Source: Pelagibacterium flavum (lineage in GTDB: Bacteria > Pseudomonadota > Alphaproteobacteria > Rhizobiales > Devosiaceae). From it: a DNA stretch of 64,000 nt. Under the pieces are notes generated by a model. The model was given only the letters and a program-made list of their open reading frames with translations, did not search any database and had not been told where the DNA came from. The stretch is from the NCBI RefSeq assembly GCF_025854335.1, contig NZ_CP107716.1, forward strand, positions 3,589,001-3,653,000. The letters run 5' to 3'. Of the stretch, positions 1 to 8,277 are shown in pieces. Each line of letters begins with the position of its first letter. The stretch's first letter is position 1. A program made the translations under genes and the position numbers.

Positions 1-155
1 GCTCGACCTACGCGATCCTGTCACGCGGCACGCCGAACCTTGAAAACGAAACCTGGAACGCTTCGGCCAATGTGATCAACGGCACCGAGACCCCCGAGGA
101 CGCTGCCGCGCGTCTGCAGGAAGGTCTCGACAGCTGGTACACGCCGGGCATGTAA
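1..155 (+). CDS. ABC sugar transporter substrate-binding protein, C-terminal end (partial)
   Basis: The reading frame is open from the left edge and stops at 153-155. The last residues (ending GLDSWYTPGM) have the Trp/Tyr-rich tail common in periplasmic sugar-binding proteins of the MalE/UgpB type. The only other support is context: two permeases, an oxidoreductase and an ATPase follow on the same strand, and such operons usually open with the binding protein. The protein would capture the sugar in the periplasm and deliver it to the permeases. Only about 50 codons are visible, so the ligand class cannot be judged. Confidence 0.7.
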   Translation, partial: STYAILSRGTPNLENETWNASANVINGTETPEDAAARLQEGLDSWYTPGM

Positions 156-161
156 GCACCG

Positions 162-217
162 GGCGCCCCCTCCCGGCCTGCCTTTCCCCCTGGGAGAGGA
201 CGGGGCAAGGGGGCGCC
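162..217 (+). terminator. Intercistronic inverted repeat after the binding-protein gene
   Basis: GGCGCCCCCT (162-171) and AGGGGGCGCC (208-217) form a perfect 10-bp stem with further pairing inside (TCCC/GGGA). No U-tract follows, so it is more likely a partial terminator or mRNA-stabilising hairpin that keeps binding-protein transcript above permease transcript. A similar hairpin sits at the same place in the polyol operon (13485-13512). Confidence 0.5.
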
Positions 218-283
218 AGACGTTCACGACCTGTTTCGGGCGGCCCTGCCGCCCGGCTTTTACAAGCCGAGGGGAAAATCATC

Positions 284-1219
284 ATGGCGGTGGATCAGGA
301 CAAAGTGTCCAAACCCGCGCGGCGCTGGCATATCGCCGTGTTTCTGACGCCGGCGGTGCTTGTTTATACCGCCATCATGATTGTCCCGCTGTTTTCGACG
401 CTGTTTCAGTCGCTGTTCAATACAGTGGACGGAGAGCGCGCCTTTGTGGGCCTTGGCAATTTCGGAACGCTGTTTTTCGATCCGCGCTGGGCGGCGAGCT
501 TCTGGAATGCGCTATCGAACAATTTCTGGTTCTTTGTGATCCACATGATCGTGCAGAACCCCATAGGGGTGTTGCTTGCGGCGATCCTGTCCAACCCCAA
601 TCTGCGGCTGCGGGGCTTTTACCGCACGGCGATCTTTATCCCCACCATCCTCTCTTTCGTGATCGTGGGGTTCGTCTGGAAGCTGATCCTGTCGCCGCTG
701 TGGGGGATTGCACCCAACATGCTCGACGCCATCGGGCTGCGGAGCCTTTTTGCGCCATGGCTGGGACAGGAGGGCGCGGCGCTGACCACGCTGGCGCTGG
801 TTTCTGTCTGGCAGTTCGTGGGCATTCCCATGATGCTGATTTACGCGGCGTTGCTCTCGATCCCTGATGAGGTGATCGAGGCGGCGGAAATCGACGGGGT
901 AACGGGGGCCAAGCAGTTCTTCAAGATCCAGCTGCCGCTGATCCTGCCGACTATCGGGATCATTTCGATTTTGACCTTTGTGGGCAATTTCAACGCATTC
1001 GACCTGATTTATGTGAGCCAGGGCGCGCAGGCAGGTCCGAATTTTTCGACCGACATTTTGGGCACCCTTCTCTATCGCACCTTCTTCGGCTTCCAGCTCC
1101 AACTGGGCGATCCGAACATGGGCTCAACGATTGCGACCATGATGTTCCTGATCATTCTCGTTGGGGTTTCGATCTATCTGTTCGGTATCCAGACGCGGCT
1201 TCGGAGGTATCAGTTCTGA
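284..1219 (+). CDS. Sugar ABC transporter permease (MalF/UgpA type)
   Basis: This 311-residue integral membrane protein has the first hydrophobic helix at about residues 17-40 and several more spread over its length. The cytoplasmic EAA loop is visible near residues 198-225 (AAEIDGVTGAKQFFKIQLP), with the invariant Gly that contacts the ATPase. It forms half of the transmembrane channel with the next gene. The ATG at 284 follows an AGGGG-like ribosome site near 270, and the stop overlaps the next start by one base (TGATG), which implies translational coupling. Family assignment is firm; the transported sugar is unknown. Confidence 0.93.
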   Translation: MAVDQDKVSKPARRWHIAVFLTPAVLVYTAIMIVPLFSTLFQSLFNTVDGERAFVGLGNFGTLFFDPRWAASFWNALSNNFWFFVIHMIVQNPIGVLLAAILSNPNLRLRGFYRTAIFIPTILSFVIVGFVWKLILSPLWGIAPNMLDAIGLRSLFAPWLGQEGAALTTLALVSVWQFVGIPMMLIYAALLSIPDEVIEAAEIDGVTGAKQFFKIQLPLILPTIGIISILTFVGNFNAFDLIYVSQGAQAGPNFSTDILGTLLYRTFFGFQLQLGDPNMGSTIATMMFLIILVGVSIYLFGIQTRLRRYQF

Positions 1220-2058
1220 TGAATACGGCACGCTCCTCCCTGCCCCGCGCCCTTGCCGCCCATGCGGTGCTGATCGCCTATACGCTGATCGCTCTGTTTC
1301 CGGTGTTCGTGATCGTTATCAACGCCTTCAAGGAACGCCGGGCGATCTTTTCCGATCCGCTGGCGGTGCCGACCCCTGAGAGTTTCTCGCTGATCGGGTT
1401 CGAGACGGTAACGAGCCAAGGCAATTTCCTGCTCTATTTTCAGAACTCGCTGATCGTGACGGTGGCGTCGCTGTTCTGCGTATTGCTGTTTGGCGCCATG
1501 GCGGCGTTTGCGCTGTCGGAATACAGGTTCAAGGGCAATCCGCTCATGGCGCTCTATCTGGCGCTGGGAATCATGATCCCCATCCGGCTGGGCACTGTGG
1601 CGATCCTGCAGATCATGGTGGCGACGGGGCTGGTCAATACCCATACAGCGCTGATCCTTGTTTACACGGCGCAGGGCCTGCCGCTGGCCATCTTCATTCT
1701 TTCCGAATTCATGCGGACCGTATCGGCGGATCTGAAAAACGCCGGGCGTGTGGACGGGCTATCGGAGTACCGGATTTTCTTCACGCTGGTTCTGCCGCTG
1801 GTGCGGCCGGCGATGGCGACGGTGGCGGTGTTTACCATGATCCCGATCTGGAACGATCTGTGGTTTCCACTGATCCTGGCGCCGGCCGAGGCGACCAAGA
1901 CCGTGACGCTGGGGGCGCAGGTGTTCATCGGGCAGTTCGTGACCAACTGGAACGCGGTGCTGGCGGCGCTGACCCTCGCCATCATTCCGGTTCTGGTTCT
2001 CTATCTCATCTTCTCGCGGCAATTGATCCGCGGCATCACTTCGGGAGCCGTCAAATGA
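1219..2058 (+). CDS. Sugar ABC transporter permease (MalG/UgpE type)
   Basis: A 279-residue inner-membrane permease, the second half of the channel. The EAA loop lies near residues 173-200 (NAGRVDGLSEYRIFFTLVLP), and the protein ends with the positively charged SRQLIRGITSGAVK tail typical of MalG-like proteins. Length and topology match the family. It overlaps the upstream permease by one base and the downstream dehydrogenase by four bases (ATGA), so the operon is tightly coupled. Confidence 0.93.
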   Translation: MNTARSSLPRALAAHAVLIAYTLIALFPVFVIVINAFKERRAIFSDPLAVPTPESFSLIGFETVTSQGNFLLYFQNSLIVTVASLFCVLLFGAMAAFALSEYRFKGNPLMALYLALGIMIPIRLGTVAILQIMVATGLVNTHTALILVYTAQGLPLAIFILSEFMRTVSADLKNAGRVDGLSEYRIFFTLVLPLVRPAMATVAVFTMIPIWNDLWFPLILAPAEATKTVTLGAQVFIGQFVTNWNAVLAALTLAIIPVLVLYLIFSRQLIRGITSGAVK

Positions 2059-3110
2059 GCCAACCTATTAAAGTGCTCGTTGCCGGGCTGGGCAATATGG
2101 GCCGGGCGCATGCCATGGCCTACCACAACCATCCCGGATACGAGATCGTCGGGGTCGTGACGCGCAGCAAGGATTCTGTGCCCGAAGGGCTCGGGGAGTA
2201 TAAGCACTGGAGCGATTTTTACGACGCGCTTGAGGCGACAAAGCCGGACCTTGCCTCGATCAACACCTATTCGGACAGCCATGCGGACTATGCGGTGGCG
2301 GCGATGGAGGCGGGCGCGCATGTGTTCATCGAAAAGCCGCTGGCAACCAGTGTGGCCGATGCGGAACGGGTCGTGGAGACGGCAATCCGGCTGAGCAAGA
2401 AACTGGTGGTTGGCTATATATTGCGCCACCATCCTTCCTGGGTGCGTCTGATCGCCGAGGCGCGGGCGCTGGGCGGACCGTACGTGTTTCGCATGAACCT
2501 CAACCAGCAATCGGCGGGGCGGTTCTGGCGCACGCACAAGACCTTGATGGAGACGACATCTCCGATCGTTGATTGCGGGGTGCATTATGTGGATGTGATG
2601 TGCCAGATCACCGACGCCAAACCCGTTCAGGTGCGCGGCATGGGGGTTCGGCTAACCGACGAGATTGCGCCCGAGATGTATAATTACGGGCATCTGCAGG
2701 TGATGTTCGATGACGGGTCGGTGGGCTGGTACGAGGCGGCGTGGGGGCCGATGATTTCGGAGACCGCGTTTTTCGTCAAAGACATCTTAACGCCGAAAGG
2801 CTCGGTGTCGATCGTCATGGACGAGGGCGCGAAATCGTCCGATCACGAGACCCACACCAAGACCGACCGCATCCGCATCCACCGGGCCGATCTGGGCGGC
2901 GATGGGGAATTCATCCATGAAGACGAGATGTTGTCGATGGAGGGGGAGCCGGGGCACGACGCCTTGTGCGCGCGGGAACAGGATTATGTCTATCGGGCGA
3001 TTGTCGAGGATGTCGATCTGGGCCGGCACATGAGCGATGCGATCCAGTCGCTGCGCATCTGCCTGGCCGCCGATGAATCGATTAGAACCGGCAAGCCGGT
3101 GGATTTGTGA
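2055..3110 (+). CDS. Gfo/Idh/MocA family NAD(P)-dependent oxidoreductase
   Basis: A 351-residue cytoplasmic dehydrogenase. The Rossmann motif AGLGNMGRAHA is at residues 9-19, and the EKP motif characteristic of the family (HVFIEKPLATS) is near residue 95. The C-terminal half is the alpha/beta domain that binds the sugar. The start at 2055 gives a four-base ATGA overlap with the permease stop; a longer in-frame reading from 1860 would run inside the permease gene and is rejected. Its place between permease and ATPase suggests that it oxidises the imported sugar, sugar acid or inositol-like polyol. The exact substrate is not readable. Confidence 0.9.
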   Translation: MSQPIKVLVAGLGNMGRAHAMAYHNHPGYEIVGVVTRSKDSVPEGLGEYKHWSDFYDALEATKPDLASINTYSDSHADYAVAAMEAGAHVFIEKPLATSVADAERVVETAIRLSKKLVVGYILRHHPSWVRLIAEARALGGPYVFRMNLNQQSAGRFWRTHKTLMETTSPIVDCGVHYVDVMCQITDAKPVQVRGMGVRLTDEIAPEMYNYGHLQVMFDDGSVGWYEAAWGPMISETAFFVKDILTPKGSVSIVMDEGAKSSDHETHTKTDRIRIHRADLGGDGEFIHEDEMLSMEGEPGHDALCAREQDYVYRAIVEDVDLGRHMSDAIQSLRICLAADESIRTGKPVDL

Positions 3111-3124
3111 AACGAGGATCAACA

Positions 3125-4141
3125 ATGACCGCTCTGGAACTTTCCGGCATCAAGAAGACCTTCGGGTCCACCGACGTTTTGCACGGCATCGATCTTTCGG
3201 TCGAAGAGGGCGAATTCGTCATTTTCGTCGGGCCGTCGGGCTGCGGAAAATCGACACTGTTGCGGATCATTGCCGGGCTGGAAGATGCGAGCGCAGGAAC
3301 CGTCAAGATCGATGGCAATGTGGTCAACGCCACCCCGCCCGCCAAGCGCGGCATCGCCATGGTGTTTCAGTCCTATGCGCTCTATCCGCACCTGACGGTG
3401 AAGGGAAACATGAGCCTCGCCATGAAGCAGGAAGGCGCGGCGAAATCGGAAATCGAGGATCGGGTGGGCGTGGCGAGCAAGATGCTGGGCCTCGATCCGC
3501 TGCTCGAGCGGCGGCCGGCCGAATTGTCGGGCGGGCAGCGCCAGCGGGTGGCCATCGGGCGGGCCGTAGTGCGCAAGCCCAAGCTGTTCTTGTTCGACGA
3601 GCCGCTGTCCAATCTCGATGCGGCGCTGCGGGTCAACACGCGGCTCGAAATCGCGCGGCTGCATCGCGAGCTTTCGGCCACCATGGTCTATGTCACCCAC
3701 GATCAGGTGGAGGCCATGACGCTGGCCGACAGGATCGTTGTAATGAATGCCGGGCGGATCGAGCAGATCGGCACACCCATGGAACTCTATAACCGGCCGG
3801 CCAATATGTTTGTTGCCGGTTTTATCGGCTCGCCGCAGATGAATTTCATCGATGCGGGCGCGCTGGGGGAAACTTCGGCCAAGACCATCGGCATCCGGCC
3901 CGAGCATATGAGCGTGTCAGAGAGTGCGGGCGATCTGGCCTGCGAGGTGGTGCATATCGAACAGCTTGGGGCCGATACCAACCTTTATCTGAAAAACGAG
4001 AAGGCGGGGCTTTTGACGGCGCGGCTGTTCGGTGAGCGTTATTTCGCGCCGGGCTCGAAGGTGTTCGTAACGTTCGAGAGGGCCAAGCGGCATTTGTTCG
4101 ATGGCGAGGGCAAGGCGGTGCGGGCGGACGCGCTGGTCTGA
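3125..4141 (+). CDS. ABC transporter ATP-binding protein (MalK/UgpC type)
   Basis: A 338-residue cytoplasmic ATPase that energises the permease pair encoded upstream. Walker A (GPSGCGKST) is at about residue 36, the signature LSGGQRQR near 133, Walker B (LFLFDEP) near 154 and the H-loop YVTHD near 189. A C-terminal TOBE/MalK regulatory domain follows (IGIRPEHM onwards). I chose ATG 3125, which has an ACGAGG ribosome site about eight bases upstream; a GTG at 3107 would overlap the preceding stop. It closes the operon. Confidence 0.94.
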   Translation: MTALELSGIKKTFGSTDVLHGIDLSVEEGEFVIFVGPSGCGKSTLLRIIAGLEDASAGTVKIDGNVVNATPPAKRGIAMVFQSYALYPHLTVKGNMSLAMKQEGAAKSEIEDRVGVASKMLGLDPLLERRPAELSGGQRQRVAIGRAVVRKPKLFLFDEPLSNLDAALRVNTRLEIARLHRELSATMVYVTHDQVEAMTLADRIVVMNAGRIEQIGTPMELYNRPANMFVAGFIGSPQMNFIDAGALGETSAKTIGIRPEHMSVSESAGDLACEVVHIEQLGADTNLYLKNEKAGLLTARLFGERYFAPGSKVFVTFERAKRHLFDGEGKAVRADALV

Positions 4142-4160
4142 CGACGGCCACTCGCGCTGC

Positions 4161-4190
4161 GGACTACCGGGTCTTCGCCCGGGATGACAG
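4161..4190. repeat. Interspersed palindromic repeat, copy 1
   Basis: CCGGGTCTTCGCCCGG with a flanking GATGACAG is a short palindrome of the same class as four other copies in the window (9025, 15113, 15191, 17658). It lies between the convergent ends of the ATPase and hydrolase genes, where it could also act as a bidirectional terminator. Confidence 0.55.
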
Positions 4191-4224
4191 TGAGGGGTGC
4201 TTTTTGGTCGTGGCCCGATGCGCC

Positions 4225-4785
4225 TTAAAGGCTCTTTAGAAACGCGCGCGAGCGGTCGAGGCAGAGTTTGGCGGCGGCCTCGTTGTAATCGTTCAAGCTG
4301 GGATCGAGGAAGTAGTGGCCCGCGCCTTCATAGCGGTGCAACGCGATATCGGCATCGCCTGCGGTTTTCAGCCAATCGAGGAAATAATCCTCATCGTCGA
4401 ACGGATCGGGCTTGGCCACGTGAGCCGAAACGGGCAGGCCGGCGCGCGGCTGAGCAAACCAGGGAGCGACACCGGCAAAGAACAGCAGGCCCGCAGTCTG
4501 CGGACGTTTGGCGGCGAAACGGCTGGCCATCATGGTGCCAAATGACACGCCCGAGAGCACGGCATCGTCAGGGACGCTTTCGAGCGCTGCCGTGGCGCGC
4601 GCGGAAATCTCCTCGTCGCTTATCTCGCGCTTGATCGCGAAACCGGCATCGTAATCGTCAGCTGACTTGCCGTTGTAAAGATCGGGCAGCGTGACGGTAT
4701 GACCATCGGCCTCGAACACGGCGGCGATTTCGCCCTCGACGGGCCGCAGCCCGAGGATGGAGTGAAACAGAACGATATGAGCCAT
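4225..4785 (-). CDS. Dienelactone hydrolase family protein
   Basis: A 186-residue alpha/beta hydrolase. The nucleophile elbow is GVSFGTM near residues 79-85, with Ser in place of the Cys found in classical dienelactone hydrolase. Asp in the FDDEDYF stretch and His in YEGAGHYF complete a plausible triad. No signal peptide is seen, so it should be cytoplasmic. A ribosome site AGGGAG precedes the ATG at 4785. The family covers lactones, esters and small carboxylates; the substrate here is unknown. Confidence 0.82.
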   Translation of the reverse strand: MAHIVLFHSILGLRPVEGEIAAVFEADGHTVTLPDLYNGKSADDYDAGFAIKREISDEEISARATAALESVPDDAVLSGVSFGTMMASRFAAKRPQTAGLLFFAGVAPWFAQPRAGLPVSAHVAKPDPFDDEDYFLDWLKTAGDADIALHRYEGAGHYFLDPSLNDYNEAAAKLCLDRSRAFLKSL

Positions 4786-4844
4786 GCTGCATCTCCCTGG
4801 ATTTCGGCCAGCATGTCGTTCTTATTTTGTTCTGTCAAGATGCG

Positions 4845-5825
4845 CTATTGCGGCATCCGCACCACGACGCTGCCGCGCTTGTGTTTGCTGTCGACGCGGG
4901 CGTGAGCCTGGGCAATATCATCGAAATCGAAGGTCTGATCGATGACCACCCGGTATTGACCTTTTGCTGCCAGATCGGCGAGGAAAGCGACGTCTTCGGG
5001 GTGCTCCGTGGCCATGCCCGCGATGGGGCGCTTGCCGTCTTTGGGCCGGGCCAGCATATCGCCGACGCCTCCGGCAATACCCAGGTAGCGGCCGCCAGGT
5101 TTGAGCGCTTTCAGGCAGCGCTGGAAACGGGTGGCGCCGACAGTATCGGCGATCACGTCGTAGGCCGAGGCGGTCGATGTGTAATCGGTGATCGCGTAAT
5201 CGATGAAGGCGTCGGCGCCGAGGCTGAGGGCCAAATTGGCGTTGGCGGCGCTGGCGACAGCGGTAACTTTGGCGCTGAAATGTTTCGCCAGTTGCACCAT
5301 GGCCGAGCCAACTGCGCCCGAGGCACCGATGACGAGGATATGTTCGCCCGCCTTGAGGTTTGCCTTGCGAAGGAAGTGCAAGGCCGTCGTGCCGCCAAAG
5401 CATAGGCCCGCAGCCTCTTCGAATGAAAGATTTTCGGGCCTTTTGGCGATGGGTTTGCGCTCGGAGACGGCGACATATTCGGCATGACATCTGAGCCCGA
5501 CGCCGGGAAAGGCGATAACCTCGTCGCCGATGGCGAAGCGCGAAACCCCGGGGCCGGCGGCGACCACGGTGCCGGCGATTTCGGTTCCGAAGATCGGCTG
5601 GCGCGGGCGGATGATGCCGATGGCGAGGCGCATGAGGGTCTTCATGCCCTGCGGCGCATCGAGGGCGCGCATGCGGGCGTCGCCGGAATTGACCGTGGTG
5701 GCGATTGTCTTGATGAGGATTTCATCGTCGCGCGGGATGGGAACCGGGCGGGACTGAATCTCGACCACTTCGGGCCCGCCATAGGCGGTGACGATGGCGG
5801 CTTTCATGGTGGTGGGGACTGTCAT
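4845..5825 (-). CDS. NAD(P)-dependent alcohol dehydrogenase / quinone oxidoreductase (MDR superfamily)
   Basis: A 326-residue medium-chain reductase. The N-terminal GroES-like domain starts MKAAIVTAYGGPE, and the nucleotide-binding motif GASGAVGSAMVQLAK is in the middle. Catalytic-zinc cysteines are not evident, which favours a zinc-free quinone-reductase type. The start at 5825 overlaps the upstream regulator's stop by four bases (ATGA), so the two are co-transcribed. A longer in-frame reading from 6116 overlaps two other genes and is discarded. It probably reduces quinones or alpha,beta-unsaturated carbonyls with NAD(P)H. Confidence 0.88.
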   Translation of the reverse strand: MTVPTTMKAAIVTAYGGPEVVEIQSRPVPIPRDDEILIKTIATTVNSGDARMRALDAPQGMKTLMRLAIGIIRPRQPIFGTEIAGTVVAAGPGVSRFAIGDEVIAFPGVGLRCHAEYVAVSERKPIAKRPENLSFEEAAGLCFGGTTALHFLRKANLKAGEHILVIGASGAVGSAMVQLAKHFSAKVTAVASAANANLALSLGADAFIDYAITDYTSTASAYDVIADTVGATRFQRCLKALKPGGRYLGIAGGVGDMLARPKDGKRPIAGMATEHPEDVAFLADLAAKGQYRVVIDQTFDFDDIAQAHARVDSKHKRGSVVVRMPQ

Positions 5826-6049
5826 TTTCGGGGTTCCTCGGCCTTCCAGAAAAACACCTCGCCAATGGGCACGCCGAAGGTTTCGGCGATGCGGAAGGCC
5901 GCTTCGAGGGAGGGGGAATACTTGTTGTGTTCGATCGATGCCACGGTCTGGCGGGTCATGCCGATGCGGTCGGCAAGTTCCTGCTGGGTCATCTCGTTGT
6001 GCTCGAAGCGCAGGCGGCGGATCTGATTGGTGATCGGGGGGCGGGCCAT
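5822..6049 (-). CDS. Small XRE-family transcriptional regulator
   Basis: A 75-residue DNA-binding protein made almost entirely of one Cro/C1 helix-turn-helix (TQQELADRIGMTRQTVASIEHNKYSPSLEAAFRIAETFG). This form, followed by an IGEVFFW tail, is typical of stand-alone small XRE proteins that pair with a short membrane protein. It overlaps the membrane-protein gene upstream by one base and the oxidoreductase downstream by four, so the three form one operon that it may regulate. Confidence 0.9.
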   Translation of the reverse strand: MARPPITNQIRRLRFEHNEMTQQELADRIGMTRQTVASIEHNKYSPSLEAAFRIAETFGVPIGEVFFWKAEEPRK

Positions 6050-6525
6050 CAGTCGAGCATCCTGAAATGGACGATCTGGATGATCTCGCGGACCAGCGCC
6101 GAGAACGCCAGGGCAAAAAGGGTAAGGTTTATAAAGATGATCGCCGTTGCTCCGGCCGGATCGGCTTCATAGACCCGGCGGGCGAAATCGGCGATAAGGC
6201 CGCTCGAGAGGACCATGCCGACCATGAGGATTTCAAGCAGGATCAGGCCGGCCCGGTTGGCCCTGGCATCGATTTCGCGCTCGCGCTCATCGGGCGGGGC
6301 ATCCATGTTCTGGCGGGCGAGGATGGCGGCGACGATGTTTATGGGCAGCATGATGGCTATGGAAATGCCAAGGCACCAGACGAAAAGCCAGAAGGTTGCA
6401 TCGCCATCGAGCGTGCCGGACAGAGCGGCGACGCCCACCTGCCAGAAATAGACTGTCCAGATGACCAGCGTGGTCAAAACGGCGATCCATGCGTTCTTTT
6501 CCCGAAAGCTCATCATATGCCCCAA
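6049..6525 (-). CDS. Hypothetical inner-membrane protein paired with an XRE regulator
   Basis: This 158-residue protein has about four hydrophobic helices (near residues 13-33, 42-64, 93-115 and 125-150). A charged loop, DEREREIDARANRAG, lies between helices 2 and 3. I do not recognise a named family with certainty; it resembles small proteins of the DUF2178 kind that are encoded just before a short XRE regulator. The start may be Met1, Met4 or Met5. Function is unknown; the operon suggests a membrane factor regulated by, or acting on, the XRE protein. Confidence 0.75.
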   Translation of the reverse strand: MGHMMSFREKNAWIAVLTTLVIWTVYFWQVGVAALSGTLDGDATFWLFVWCLGISIAIMLPINIVAAILARQNMDAPPDEREREIDARANRAGLILLEILMVGMVLSSGLIADFARRVYEADPAGATAIIFINLTLFALAFSALVREIIQIVHFRMLD

Positions 6526-6627
6526 TGGAAGATATTGTTGGCGCTATATCGTATATTTCTAACCTAATGTCAATTATATTTTACATGATGGCGCACATTT
6601 TTGGCACGATCGGATGTCGTGAGGTTA
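6526..6627. promoter_or_regulatory. AT-rich promoter gap upstream of the membrane protein/XRE operon
   Basis: The gap is markedly AT-rich compared with its surroundings (ATATCGTATATTTCTAACC, then TCAATTATATTTTACATG), as expected for a promoter of the minus-strand operon. It also holds the end of the kinase gene's transcription unit. I cannot assign exact -35 and -10 boxes. Confidence 0.4.
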
Positions 6628-8208
6628 TCAGAGCATGGATTCGATCTCCCGCCGGTGGGCGTGCATTTTCAAAAACACCGCATAATCGGTGTCGTAGCGC
6701 GCCTTGCGGGAGAGGTCGGGGGTGCGGGTGACCGAGGCGTGGCGCATAGTGTAGGCGGCGTCGGTGAGGCGGGGATAAAGTCCCGCCGCGGTGGCGGCGG
6801 CCATGGCGGTGCCAAGGATCATGGCGTCGGCATCGGGGAGCTCGTGGATGGTGCAGCCGGTGGCATCGGCATAGAGTTCCATCAGGAGCGGATTGCGGGT
6901 GTGGCCGCCGGTTACATGAAGCGTATCAATGGCATAGCCGGTGGCATTGAGGGTTTCCAGGATATGGCGCACACCCAGCGCTATGGCGACGGCGGTGCGC
7001 CAATAGAGCTTGCACAACCCGTCGAACGAGGAATCCAGGCTCATGCCGGAAATGACCCCGAGCGCTGCGGGATTGGCGAGGGGGGAGCGGTTGCCGTGGA
7101 AATCGGGGAGAATGTGGAGACGCGGGGCGAGATCGGGTTCGGTCTCGCGCAAGCGGTTGATGCGGTTGATGATTTCGGCGTGCATGATGGGGGTGGGCGC
7201 AGCACCCGAGGCATGGACGCGAATGATGTAATCGAGCGCGGCGCCCGAGGCGGACTGGCCGCCCTCGGTGAGCCAGAAGCCGGGGAGGACCGCCCCATGG
7301 TAAGGGCCCCACAAACCGGGGGTTGGGCGGGGGTCTTCGGCCAGAGCGGTGACGGCGCTGGAGGTGCCCGCGACCAGCCCCAAATGCCGATCGACGCCCA
7401 ATGGATCCTCGGTGTACTCGCCCAGCACGCCCAAAGCACCGGCGTGGGCATCGACCATTCCGGTGCCCACGACGACCGAACGGGGCAGACCGAGCTCGCG
7501 CGAGGCCTTTGCCGTCAGGGTTCCGAGCGGGGCGCCGATGGGGGACGCGGTGCGTGGCAGGCTGGCGCGAATGAGCAGGTCCTCGAGCCCGACCACTTCG
7601 AGGAAATCGGCCGACCAGCCATCGAGTTCGTGGGCAAGGAAGCTCCACTTGCTCGTAAGGGTCGATTGGGAGCGCTCGAGCGTGCCGCTCGACTTCCAGG
7701 CGAGGAAGTCAGCGAGGTCGAACATGTAGCCGGTCTTTTGCCAGATGGCAGGCAGGTTGCGCTTGAGCCAGAGCAGTTTGGGGATTTCCATTTCCGGGCT
7801 GAGCGCGCCGCCGGAAAACTGCAGGACGGCGTGGCCGGTGGCGTTGATCTCGCTGGTTTCGGCCATGGCGCGGTGATCGAGCCAGACGATCGTGTCCCAT
7901 CCCTCTTCGCCATCAGGGCCGACGGGGAGAGGGCCCCCGTCCCTGCCCCGAACCACCAGCGAGCAGGTGGCGGCATACGCGATGGCCTTGACCGAAAGCG
8001 GATCGGCATTGGCCGTGGTGAGCGCCTCTCGAACGGCGGTGCAGACAGCGGACCAGATGTTTTCCGAACGATGCTCGGCGCGGATGGCGCCCTCGCGGCG
8101 AATATCGATAGGCGCTTCGGCGCGGCCCAGAATATCGCCCTGCGCGGTTACAATCCCGGCCCTCGCACTGGTCGTCCCCACATCGACAGCAACCAGAAGG
8201 GCGGTCAT
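6628..8208 (-). CDS. FGGY-family carbohydrate kinase (pentulose/ribulokinase type)
   Basis: A 526-residue cytoplasmic sugar kinase. The N-terminal ATPase signature is VDVGTTSARAGI (residues 8-19), and the C-terminal adenosine-binding motif is GGHTRNPLLMELYADATG. The length and the DFLAWKSSGTLERSQSTLTSKW segment fit the FGGY pentulose-kinase subgroup better than glycerol kinase or classical XylB. It is the last gene of the polyol operon and would phosphorylate the ketose made by the dehydrogenase (for example ribulose or xylulose, if pentitols are used). The substrate is inferred from context only. Confidence 0.88.
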   Translation of the reverse strand: MTALLVAVDVGTTSARAGIVTAQGDILGRAEAPIDIRREGAIRAEHRSENIWSAVCTAVREALTTANADPLSVKAIAYAATCSLVVRGRDGGPLPVGPDGEEGWDTIVWLDHRAMAETSEINATGHAVLQFSGGALSPEMEIPKLLWLKRNLPAIWQKTGYMFDLADFLAWKSSGTLERSQSTLTSKWSFLAHELDGWSADFLEVVGLEDLLIRASLPRTASPIGAPLGTLTAKASRELGLPRSVVVGTGMVDAHAGALGVLGEYTEDPLGVDRHLGLVAGTSSAVTALAEDPRPTPGLWGPYHGAVLPGFWLTEGGQSASGAALDYIIRVHASGAAPTPIMHAEIINRINRLRETEPDLAPRLHILPDFHGNRSPLANPAALGVISGMSLDSSFDGLCKLYWRTAVAIALGVRHILETLNATGYAIDTLHVTGGHTRNPLLMELYADATGCTIHELPDADAMILGTAMAAATAAGLYPRLTDAAYTMRHASVTRTPDLSRKARYDTDYAVFLKMHAHRREIESML

Positions 8209-8277
8209 TTGATCCTCTAGGAACTTGGTTGGTCGCGAGATCGAACCGAAAAAGTCTGCGCCTTTTCTGATCTCACT

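Noticed and set aside
1860..2054. N-terminal extension of the Gfo/Idh/MocA gene in frame
   Set aside because: It lies wholly inside the permease gene and lacks the family N-terminus; ATG 2055 gives a normal start and a four-base overlap.
6601..8220. 539-codon plus-strand frame opposite the FGGY kinase
   Set aside because: Mirror frame of a GC-rich gene; Gly/Glu/Ala-rich sequence without any domain, while the minus strand has all kinase motifs.
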